The notes under the pieces: generated by a model
Databases searched by the model: none
Seen by the model: only the letters and a program-made list of their open reading frames with translations
Told to the model about the DNA's origin: nothing
In this document: positions 57,122 to 64,000 of the stretch, in pieces
How the letters are laid out: each line of letters starts with the position of its first letter
How positions within the stretch are numbered: position 1 is the first letter of the stretch
Position numbers and translations under genes: made by a program
From: Hymenobacter psychrotolerans DSM 18569
Lineage (GTDB): Bacteria > Bacteroidota > Bacteroidia > Cytophagales > Hymenobacteraceae
Length of the DNA stretch: 64,000 nucleotides
Assembly (NCBI RefSeq): GCF_900142395.1
Contig: NZ_FRAS01000001.1
Coordinates: 186,001 to 250,000, forward strand
Direction of reading: 5' to 3'

Positions 57122-57700
57122 ATGAAACGTTTTCTGCTCTACTTCGCCGGTCTGGTGATTCTGCTGTCGCAGTCGTCCTGCGGCTACAATGGCATGGTAA
57201 GCCGCGACCAGGCCGTGAAGGCTCAGGTTGGCAACGTGCAGAGCGCCTACCAGCGCCGCTCCGACCTGATTCCGAACCTGGTGAACACCGTGAAAGGCGC
57301 CGCCAACTTCGAAAAATCGACCCTGACGGAAGTCATTGAGGCGCGGGCCAAAGCCACCAGCGTACAGCTGAACGCCGACAACCTCACCCCCGAAAACCTG
57401 AAGCAGTTTCAGGAAGCCCAGTCGCAGGTAAGCGCGGGCCTGGGCCGCTTGCTGGCCGTGTCGGAAAACTACCCTGAGCTGAAGGCCAACGCCAACTTTC
57501 AAGAGCTGCAGGCCCAGATTGAAGGCACCGAAAACCGCATCAACGTAGAGCGCAACAAGCTCAACACGCTCACCAACGACTATAACGGCTTCGTGAAATC
57601 GTTCCCGAACAACATTTTCGCGGGGATGTTCGGCTTTGCCGAAAAGCCTTATTTCGAGGCCGATGCTGCTTCGCAGAAAGCTCCGACTGTTCAGTTCTAA
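57122..57700 (+). CDS. LemA family protein
   Basis: 192 residues from the ATG at 57122. A signal-anchor or lipobox-like start (VILLSQSSCGYNGMV; Cys20) is followed by the LemA helical domain with QRRSDLIPNLVNTVKG, ENYPELKANANFQELQAQ and TENRINVERNKLNTLTNDYN. The function of LemA proteins is poorly known; they are membrane-associated and commonly encoded with TPM-domain proteins, as here. Confidence 0.93.
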   Translation: MKRFLLYFAGLVILLSQSSCGYNGMVSRDQAVKAQVGNVQSAYQRRSDLIPNLVNTVKGAANFEKSTLTEVIEARAKATSVQLNADNLTPENLKQFQEAQSQVSAGLGRLLAVSENYPELKANANFQELQAQIEGTENRINVERNKLNTLTNDYNGFVKSFPNNIFAGMFGFAEKPYFEADAASQKAPTVQF

Positions 57701-57788
57701 TTGTGCTGCCGGCTACCGGCTGCTGGCTGCCCGTTGATTTCTCAGTCGATGGCAGCCGGCAGCCGGTGGTTGTCGGCCGTCGCTTACT

Positions 57789-58241
57789 ATGACCAACCCT
57801 CTCACTGCTGAGCAGGAAGCCGCGCTGGTGGAGGCCATCCGGCAGGCCGAAATCAAGACTTCCGGCGAAATTCGGGTGCATCTGGAAGACCACTGCCCCA
57901 CGCCCGAGCCTCTGGACCGGGCCGCGCAGGTGTTTGCCGACCTGAACATGCACCGCACGGCCCAGCGCAACGGCGTGCTGTTTTATCTGGCCTGGCAGAG
58001 CCGCCAGTTTGCCGTAATTGGTGACGCCGGTATCAATGCAGCTGTACCCGACGACTTCTGGGAAACCACCAAAGAAACCGTACTGACGCAGTTTCGCTCA
58101 GAAAAATACGCGGCCGGTCTGGAGCATGGTATCCGGATGGTAGGCGAGCAACTCAGGCGCTATTTCCCCTACGACGCCGCCACCGACAAAAACGAGCTCG
58201 ACGACTCGATTTCGTTTGGCAGCACTACCCCGCGCCTATGA
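57789..58241 (+). CDS. TPM-domain protein, soluble
   Basis: 150 residues, essentially one TPM (TLP18.3/Psb32/MOLO-1) domain: LTAEQEAALVEAIRQAEIKT, SGEIRVHLEDH, GVLFYLAWQSRQFAVIGDAG. No signal peptide is seen, so it may act on the cytoplasmic side. It overlaps the next TPM gene by four bases (ATGA), showing translational coupling. It is the second gene of a LemA-TPM-TPM operon. Confidence 0.9.
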   Translation: MTNPLTAEQEAALVEAIRQAEIKTSGEIRVHLEDHCPTPEPLDRAAQVFADLNMHRTAQRNGVLFYLAWQSRQFAVIGDAGINAAVPDDFWETTKETVLTQFRSEKYAAGLEHGIRMVGEQLRRYFPYDAATDKNELDDSISFGSTTPRL

Positions 58242-59077
58242 CCCGGCAACTTCCTGACAGGTTTACCCACGGGCTCCGGCTGCTGGTGCTGGTGTTGCTG
58301 CTGGCCGCGCGCCTGCCCGCCTGGGCCCAGCAGATTCCGCCCCGGCCGTCGCCTCCGCGCATCGTCAACGACCTGGCCGGCATGATGCAGCCCAACGAAG
58401 TGGCAGCGCTGGAACAGAAGCTGGTAGCGTACAACGACTCTACTTCGTCGCAGATTGCGGTGGTGACGGTGCCCAGCCTGGGCGACTATGATATTGCGGA
58501 CTTCGCCCAGCAGCTGTACGAAAGCTGGGGCATCGGGCAGAAGGGCAGCAACAACGGCGTGCTGATTCTGATTGCGGAGCAGGAGCGTAAAGCCCGCATC
58601 CAGACTGGCTATGGCCTCGAAGGCGCCATTCCGGACGCGCTGGCCAAGCGCATCATCTCCAATACCATTGTGCCTGCTTTCAAGCAGGAACGCTACTACG
58701 AAGGCATCGACCGGGCCACCGACCAGCTGATTGCGCTGGCAAAAGGCGAGTACAAAGCCGACCAGACTACCAAAACCCGCCAGCGCAGCAACGACAGCAG
58801 CGGCTCGGGCTGGCAGTTCTGGCTGATTATAGGGGCGCTTATTCTGTTTATGCTGCTGCGCAACCGTGGCGGCGGCAGTGGCGGAGCCGGCGGGCGCCGC
58901 AACCGGGGCTTCGGCGGCGGCATGGTTCCGCCCATCATCTTCGGCGACTTCAGCGGCGGCCGCGGCACCTTCGGCGGCGGCTTCGGTGGCGGTGGTTTTG
59001 GAGGTGGCGGGGGCGGCGGCTTCGGCGGTTTCGGGGGCGGCAGCTCCGGCGGCGGCGGTGCCTCCGGCGACTGGTAG
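58238..59077 (+). CDS. TPM-domain membrane protein with Gly-rich tail
   Basis: 279 residues. Signal peptide (cleavage near PAWAQ), then the TPM domain: IVNDLAGMMQPNEVAALEQK, SSQIAVVTVPSLGDYDIADF and IQTGYGLEGAIPDALAKRI. A membrane helix lies at about 189-206 (WQFWLIIGALILFMLL). The final 70 residues are Gly-rich, with GGGFGGGGFGG-type repeats. This is the usual YgcG-like layout. It is translationally coupled to the preceding TPM gene and followed by a terminator. Confidence 0.92.
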   Translation: MTRQLPDRFTHGLRLLVLVLLLAARLPAWAQQIPPRPSPPRIVNDLAGMMQPNEVAALEQKLVAYNDSTSSQIAVVTVPSLGDYDIADFAQQLYESWGIGQKGSNNGVLILIAEQERKARIQTGYGLEGAIPDALAKRIISNTIVPAFKQERYYEGIDRATDQLIALAKGEYKADQTTKTRQRSNDSSGSGWQFWLIIGALILFMLLRNRGGGSGGAGGRRNRGFGGGMVPPIIFGDFSGGRGTFGGGFGGGGFGGGGGGGFGGFGGGSSGGGGASGDW

Positions 59078-59102
59078 TCAGCAACTTTACTATATATCAA
59101 GG

Positions 59103-59132
59103 AAGGCCCGGAGCATATCCGGGCCTTTTTTT
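59103..59132 (+). terminator. Terminator of the LemA-TPM operon
   Basis: AAGGCCCGGA (59103-59112) and TCCGGGCCTT (59118-59127) form a perfect 10-bp stem with a 5-nt loop and a following T run to 59132. Confidence 0.92.
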
Positions 59133-59483
59133 ATTGTTAGTGGTGCAGTGGTACAGCAGCTAAGGAAGCCAGCCATTGCCGGAACGTGTTTAACAGCAAA
59201 AACAGGGTTTACAGGCACTGCTACCAGCCAGGCCAGCCATCAGTAGAGGCGAATTTGCCATGCCTGACGCAAGTAGTTCGATGCCTGTACTGGCTCGCCA
59301 GCTACCAGCGCCTGGGCCTTACCTCAGGCATTCCCGGAAATCTGCACTTCGTTCTTATATTTAGTCGATTTCCTGCCACTTGTGCTGCTCCTAGGGCTAT
59401 CCGGTCTGTCACAGCTTTAGCTGCGCAGACTCCCGATCAGGCCGTTCATCGGCCAGCAGTTGCTGTTCCTACCACACTACGCT
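59133..59483. other. Gene-poor interval
   Basis: About 350 bp between the LemA-TPM terminator and the next gene. A plus-strand open frame (59186-59665) crosses it but has no family signal and runs over the start of the real gene in another frame. I see no promoter of consensus type or other structure. Confidence 0.5.
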
Positions 59484-60242
59484 ATGCGCCCGGCTTCTAC
59501 TATTTATTCGCTGCCTGTACTTCTCGGTTTGCTGGCCTGCGGCTTTGTTGCAAAAGGCCAGGCGGGGGCGGAGCCGGAGCCAGCACTGGCAGCTTCGGTT
59601 GCGGCGGCACAGCAGCAATACGATGCGTCCTTTACCGCCCACCCGCAGCTCTACAACGGAGTTGAGTACGCGGATTATTCCAGGCGCTACCATGCCCGTA
59701 CCGGCCACCAGTTCTTCCTGTCGGCGGAGCGGCAGCAGGGCAGCGCCTTCTACAACGAACACCACTTCCTGAACCTGCCCCTTTCCTACGACCTGGTGCT
59801 CGACCAGCTGGTGCTGCAGCAGAACAGCAACTCGCTTTTGCTGCGAATGGTGAGCGAGAAAGTCCGCTATTTCGACATCGGCAGCCACCATTTCGTGCGG
59901 CTGGTGGCCGATACTACCAAGGGCAATGTACTGCGCACCGGCTTCTACGAAGTGCTGCAGCAGGGCCGCGTGCAGGTGCTGGCCCAACGCGCCAAACGGC
60001 TGCAGGAGCAGCTAAAGGACCGCAACACCGATGTAGTGTTTATTCCGGCCGACCGCCTGTTTGCGCGCAAGGATGGGGTGTACTACGCTGTCAGGTCGAA
60101 AGGGGCTGTGAAACGCCTGTTTGCCGACAAGGCGAAGGAGGTGCAGGCTTACATGCAAACCAACAATCTGCGGCTAAGTAAGGCGCAGTTCGAAAGCACC
60201 TTGGTAGAGCTGACCCGCTATTACAACACCTTAGGCACTTGA
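59484..60242 (+). CDS. Exported protein of unknown function
   Basis: 252 residues from the ATG at 59484. The N-terminal hydrophobic stretch ends in GLLACGFVAKGQA, which could be a lipobox (Cys23) or a Sec signal peptide cleaved near GQA. The mature part has a His-rich segment (GSAFYNEHHFLNL, GSHHFVRLV) and a basic C-terminal helix. I recognise no family. It is 59 bp before a TonB receptor and might be co-transcribed with it. Confidence 0.7.
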   Translation: MRPASTIYSLPVLLGLLACGFVAKGQAGAEPEPALAASVAAAQQQYDASFTAHPQLYNGVEYADYSRRYHARTGHQFFLSAERQQGSAFYNEHHFLNLPLSYDLVLDQLVLQQNSNSLLLRMVSEKVRYFDIGSHHFVRLVADTTKGNVLRTGFYEVLQQGRVQVLAQRAKRLQEQLKDRNTDVVFIPADRLFARKDGVYYAVRSKGAVKRLFADKAKEVQAYMQTNNLRLSKAQFESTLVELTRYYNTLGT

Positions 60243-60301
60243 GTGTATATACTTAACAATCAACGCGCTTTATCTTAGCACACGCTGTATTCCTTGTTTA
60301 A

Positions 60302-63070
60302 ATGAAATCCTTTTACACCCTGCTGCTTGTCCTGCTTTCCAGCGTTATTGGCTATGGGCAGCAGTCTGAAAAAACCGTAACCGGCAATTTCGAGCGTGTG
60401 CCGTTTGAGCAGTTTGTCCGCCAGCTTGAGGCCCAGACGGCCAGCCGGATTTACTTCGATCCGGCCGCCGCTGACAGCTTGTTTATAACGCTGCAAGTGC
60501 AGCAACAGCCGCTACGCGCCGTGCTACAGCAGGCACTCCAGAACACGGCGCTGCGTTTCGCCATCGACGGAGAAAACCGGGTGTTTATCACGAAAGGCAC
60601 GGCCATTGAGGCTGACCTGCTGCCTGGGTTCTTCCAGCAGGCTACGCCCGGGGCAACTATTGCCGGCACCCGGCCCGATGATGAGCAGGAACAGAACCGG
60701 GAGGCCCGCCGCTCGCGCTACGTGAGTGCTGCTGAATACAAAGTGTACGAACTGGGCCAGGGCGAGGCCGCCGGTGGCAAAGTCACGCTGGCCGGCCATA
60801 TCCGGGACTCAAAATCTGGGGAGCCGGTTATTGGGGCCACCATCTACTCCGAGTCGCCGAGCATTGGCACCAGCACCGACCAGTTTGGCTACTATTCGCT
60901 TACGCTGCCGGCCGGCCGCTACGACTTCAAAATTCGGGGCCTTGGCATCAAAAACACCCGCCGCCAGGTGATTCTGCGCGGCAACGCGAAGCTGGAAATT
61001 GAAGTGGAAGAAGACATTACTCCGCTGAAGGAAGTGGTGATTGAGGCGGAGAAAGACAAGAACGTGTCGGGCATGCAGATGGGCCTCGACAAGCTCGATA
61101 TCAAAACCATGCGCCAAGTGCCTACGGCGTTCGGCGAAACAGATATTCTGCGGGTAGTGCTGACGCTGCCGGGCGTGAAGTCGGTGGGGGAAGGCAGCAC
61201 CGGCCTGAACGTGCGCGGCGGCGCCACCGACCAGAACCTGATTCTGTTCAACGACGCTACCATCTACAATCCGTCGCACCTGTTCGGCTTCTTCTCGGCC
61301 TTCAACCCCGACATTCTGCAGACCGTGGAGCTCTACAAGAGCGCCATTCCGGCCAAATACGGCGGGCGCCTGTCGTCGGTACTGGAAATCAGCACCCGGG
61401 AAGGCAACAAGAAGAAGTTTTCGGGCTCGGGCGGCATTGGGCCGCTCACGAGCCGTCTCACGCTGGAAGGCCCGATTATCAAAGACCGGAGCGCATTTAT
61501 CATCAGTGGGCGCAGCAGCTATTCTGACTGGATACTGCGCCGCCTTTCCAATAAAAGCTTCCGGGAAAGCTCCGCTTCGTTTTATGACGTGACGGCGCAC
61601 ATCAGCCACAAAATCAACGACAAAAACTCGATATACGCCACCGGCTACCTCAGCACCGACCGGTTTCGGCTGGCCAGCGACACAACGTACCGCTACCTCA
61701 ACCAGACGGCCAGCCTGAAGTGGCGCCACAATTTCACCAACCAGTTCTACGGCGTTCTGACCGGGGCCTTCAGCCACTACGGCTACGATATCACGAGCGA
61801 GAAAAACGAGGTGAATGCCTCACGGCTGGAATATGCCATCAACCAAAGCAGCATCCGGGCCGACTTCAGCTACTATCCCAACTCCCGGCATACCATAGAT
61901 TTCGGGGGCAGCTCGCAGCTCTACCACGTGAAGCCGGGCAGCCTCCAGCCGCTGGGGGACGCGTCCTTGATTGCCCCGCACGTTCTGGCCCGCGAGCAGG
62001 GCGTGGAAAGCGCGCTGTATGTCTCCGACCGGATTGACCTGAACCAGCGCCTGTCGGTGTCGTTGGGGTTGCGCTACTCGCTGTTTAATGCGCTGGGCCC
62101 GCGCGACGTGTACCGCTACGCCTCCAACGACTCGCGCACCGAAAACACGATTGTGGACACGCTGCGCTACAGCGCCGGCAAGGTGATGGCAACCTACCAC
62201 GGCCCCGAGTACCGGGTTTCGGCCCGCTACTCGCTCACCGACAACTCATCGGTGAAGGTCAGCTACAACCGCACGCGCCAGTACATCCACCAGCTTTCCA
62301 ACACGGCCTCCGTCTCGCCAACCGATATCTGGAAGCTGAGCGACTACAACATCCGGCCCCAGGTCGGCGACCAGTACTCGATAGGCTACTACCGCAACCT
62401 GAAGTCGAACACGATTGAGGCGTCGGTGGAAACTTACTACAAGACACTTCACGATTTTGTGGACTACAAGAGCGGCGCTACCCTGATTCTCAACGACCAC
62501 ATTGAGACGGATATCGTGAATGCGCGGGGCAAAGCGTACGGGGTAGAGGTGTTGGTGAAGAAGCTGACCGGCAAAATAAACGGCTGGGTAAGCTACACTT
62601 ACTCCCGCTCGCTGGTGCAGGTGAATGCCGGCACGCCCGCCGACCAGATAAACGGCGGCCGCTACTACCCCAGCAACTTCGATAAGCCGCACGACGTGAC
62701 GCTCATCGGCAACTACCGCTTCAGCCGCCGCTTCAGCTCCTCGCTCAACTTCACGTATAGCACGGGCCGGCCCATTACGCTGCCGCTGGCCCGATACTAC
62801 GTTGGCAACTCGTCGCGCGTGTATTACTCGGACCGCAATGCTTACCGGGTTCCGGATTATCTGCGGGCCGACATAGCGCTGAACATTGAAGGCAACCACA
62901 AGGTTAAGAAGCTGGCACACAGCTCCTGGACGGTGGGTGTGTACAACCTGACGGGCCGTAAAAACCCCTATTCCGTCTACTTCAGATCGGAAAACGGCCA
63001 GATAAGAGGCTATAAGCTGTCCATCTTCGGGCAGCCTATCCCGACGGTCACCTACAATTTCAAATTCTAG
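60302..63070 (+). CDS. TonB-dependent receptor with N-terminal STN domain
   Basis: 922 residues. Signal peptide, then an STN (secretin/TonB short N-terminal) domain at about 25-100 (FERVPFEQFVRQLEAQTASR onward). A carboxypeptidase-regulatory domain follows at about 160-235. The plug carries DILRVVLTLPGVKSVGEG, GLNVRGGATDQNLILF and a barrel-entry region. The barrel ends in PTVTYNFKF. STN domains in receptors can contact FecR-type anti-sigma factors, but none is encoded here. The immediate downstream DUF4249 lipoprotein is its expected partner. Confidence 0.9.
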   Translation: MKSFYTLLLVLLSSVIGYGQQSEKTVTGNFERVPFEQFVRQLEAQTASRIYFDPAAADSLFITLQVQQQPLRAVLQQALQNTALRFAIDGENRVFITKGTAIEADLLPGFFQQATPGATIAGTRPDDEQEQNREARRSRYVSAAEYKVYELGQGEAAGGKVTLAGHIRDSKSGEPVIGATIYSESPSIGTSTDQFGYYSLTLPAGRYDFKIRGLGIKNTRRQVILRGNAKLEIEVEEDITPLKEVVIEAEKDKNVSGMQMGLDKLDIKTMRQVPTAFGETDILRVVLTLPGVKSVGEGSTGLNVRGGATDQNLILFNDATIYNPSHLFGFFSAFNPDILQTVELYKSAIPAKYGGRLSSVLEISTREGNKKKFSGSGGIGPLTSRLTLEGPIIKDRSAFIISGRSSYSDWILRRLSNKSFRESSASFYDVTAHISHKINDKNSIYATGYLSTDRFRLASDTTYRYLNQTASLKWRHNFTNQFYGVLTGAFSHYGYDITSEKNEVNASRLEYAINQSSIRADFSYYPNSRHTIDFGGSSQLYHVKPGSLQPLGDASLIAPHVLAREQGVESALYVSDRIDLNQRLSVSLGLRYSLFNALGPRDVYRYASNDSRTENTIVDTLRYSAGKVMATYHGPEYRVSARYSLTDNSSVKVSYNRTRQYIHQLSNTASVSPTDIWKLSDYNIRPQVGDQYSIGYYRNLKSNTIEASVETYYKTLHDFVDYKSGATLILNDHIETDIVNARGKAYGVEVLVKKLTGKINGWVSYTYSRSLVQVNAGTPADQINGGRYYPSNFDKPHDVTLIGNYRFSRRFSSSLNFTYSTGRPITLPLARYYVGNSSRVYYSDRNAYRVPDYLRADIALNIEGNHKVKKLAHSSWTVGVYNLTGRKNPYSVYFRSENGQIRGYKLSIFGQPIPTVTYNFKF

Positions 63071-63071
63071 G

Positions 63072-64000
63072 ATGCACCCCTTTATTTCCTTGCGCCGCGT
63101 ATGGTGGCCGTGGTGCGTGCTGCTGCTGCTGAGCGGCTGCATCGACCCCTACCTGCCCGAGGGCGTGGGCGCCGCCCCCAACTACCTCGTCGTCGATGGC
63201 TACCTCAACAGCCGGGGCCGCTCCCTCATTCAGCTCTCGCGCACCTACCGCCTCGACCAGAACACGGCCCCGCCCCGCGAGACCGGCGCCACGCTCTTCA
63301 TCGAGCAGCAGGACGGGCCCCGCTTTCCCCTCTCCGAAACTGCCCCCGGCACCTACACGTCAATACCACTTAATTTTTCTACTGAGTCTAATTACCGGCT
63401 CTACATTCTCACGGCCGAAGGCAAGGAATATGCTTCAGCCTTTATGCCAGCCAAAGTCACGCCCCCGATTGACAGCGTGACCTGGCGGGTAAACGACAAC
63501 GGCCTTACCATTTACGTCAACAGCCACGACGATACGAACAGCACGCAGTACTACCGCTGGGACTTTGACGAAACCTGGGAAATCGTTCCGACCATCATTC
63601 CGCAGTATGAATTCCGCGGTGGGGATGTGCGGCTTATCTCGGTTCCGTATCCGGATGTATGCTGGGGAAACAGCCCCTCGACAGCAGTCCGGCTGGCCAA
63701 AACCACCAACCTCAGCCAAGACCGGATTGCCGACTTTCCGCTGCAGTCTTACCCCCGCACTTCCGAGCGTATCGGCCACAAATACAGCATTCTGGTCAGG
63801 CAGTTTGCTCAGACGCGCGAGGAATACCAGTACTGGGAGCTGCTGCAGAAGAACACCGAAAACATCGGCACGCTCTTCGACCCACTGCCTTCCCAGCTCA
63901 CGGGCAATATCCGCTCCCTCACGGATGAGGGGGAAGTAGTGCTGGGCTATGTCGGGGCTTACTCACGGCAGGAAAAGCGCATTTTCATCAGCCGGGCCGA
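63072..64000 (+). CDS. DUF4249 lipoprotein (partial, 3' end missing)
   Basis: Starts at 63072, one base after the receptor stop, and stays open to the right edge, about 309 residues. Signal peptide with a lipobox LLLSGC and then IDPYLPEG, YLVVDGYLNSRGRSLIQLSR, the characteristic start of DUF4249. These surface lipoproteins pair with STN-type TonB receptors in Bacteroidota. They play a role analogous to, but structurally different from, SusD. Co-transcription with the receptor is nearly certain. Ligand unknown. Confidence 0.88.
   Translation, partial: MHPFISLRRVWWPWCVLLLLSGCIDPYLPEGVGAAPNYLVVDGYLNSRGRSLIQLSRTYRLDQNTAPPRETGATLFIEQQDGPRFPLSETAPGTYTSIPLNFSTESNYRLYILTAEGKEYASAFMPAKVTPPIDSVTWRVNDNGLTIYVNSHDDTNSTQYYRWDFDETWEIVPTIIPQYEFRGGDVRLISVPYPDVCWGNSPSTAVRLAKTTNLSQDRIADFPLQSYPRTSERIGHKYSILVRQFAQTREEYQYWELLQKNTENIGTLFDPLPSQLTGNIRSLTDEGEVVLGYVGAYSRQEKRIFISRA

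Noticed and set aside
59186-59665. 159-codon plus-strand open frame in the interval after the LemA operon
   Set aside because: No signal peptide or motif; it overlaps the start of the better-supported gene at 59484 in another frame.
60302-64000. SusC/SusD polysaccharide utilisation pair
   Set aside because: The partner is DUF4249, not SusD, and no glycoside hydrolase is nearby.

Overview
The window looks like chromosomal DNA of a GC-rich Bacteroidota, most likely Cytophagales close to Hymenobacter. The evidence is a complete type IX secretion/gliding core (porP-gldK-gldL-gldM-gldN plus a PorW/SprE-like lipoprotein), four TonB-dependent receptors with carboxypeptidase-regulatory N-termini, Bacteroidota-restricted families (DUF4271, DUF4249, DUF4286, DUF6526), and a promoter of the Bacteroidota type (TTTG-N19-TAnnTTTG) before porP. 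No rRNA, tRNA, CRISPR array, insertion sequence or prophage was recognised. The genus is inferred from gene content and style, not from a marker gene.

Layout. 1-4726 (minus): F-type ATP synthase genes atpZ-like, a small membrane protein, atpB, atpE, atpF, atpH and the 5' part of atpA, which runs off the left edge. 4922-12496 (plus): PorW/SprE-like TPR lipoprotein, class A penicillin-binding protein and uvrC. 12584-18301 (minus): the T9SS motor/ring operon. 18443-22964 (minus): a five-gene run lipB - hypothetical - wecA-like - DUF4271 - hemD. 23134-26488: a YraN nuclease-fold protein, a MORN-like repeat lipoprotein and htpG.

27081-34422 (plus) appears to be a metal (probably zinc) uptake locus: a small His-rich exported protein, a TonB receptor, a lipoprotein resembling the zinc chaperone AztD, a second small lipoprotein, and a second TonB receptor sharing a QEGQQWG.EHG signature with the first. 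34538-38167 holds an MFS transporter and small proteins. 38231-44336 has a prolyl oligopeptidase, then a siderophore-type TonB receptor with a PepSY membrane protein.

44492-55789 (minus) is the most unusual part. Seven consecutive genes encode a MotB/OmpA-like protein, a MotA/ExbB-like channel with a long tail, a single-pass bridging protein, a 1155-residue actin/Hsp70-fold ATPase, a tubulin/FtsZ-fold GTPase, a small membrane protein and a vWA-like lipoprotein. They read as parts of one envelope-spanning, ion-driven machine carrying both an actin-type and a tubulin-type nucleotide-binding protein. I know of no named system with this composition. The MotAB half recalls Zorya, but none of the other Zorya genes are here. 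Most of the gene junctions contain long inverted repeats.

55916-64000: a sugar-nucleotide transferase, a LemA-TPM-TPM operon, an unknown exported protein, and a TonB receptor with an STN domain followed by a DUF4249 lipoprotein cut by the right edge.
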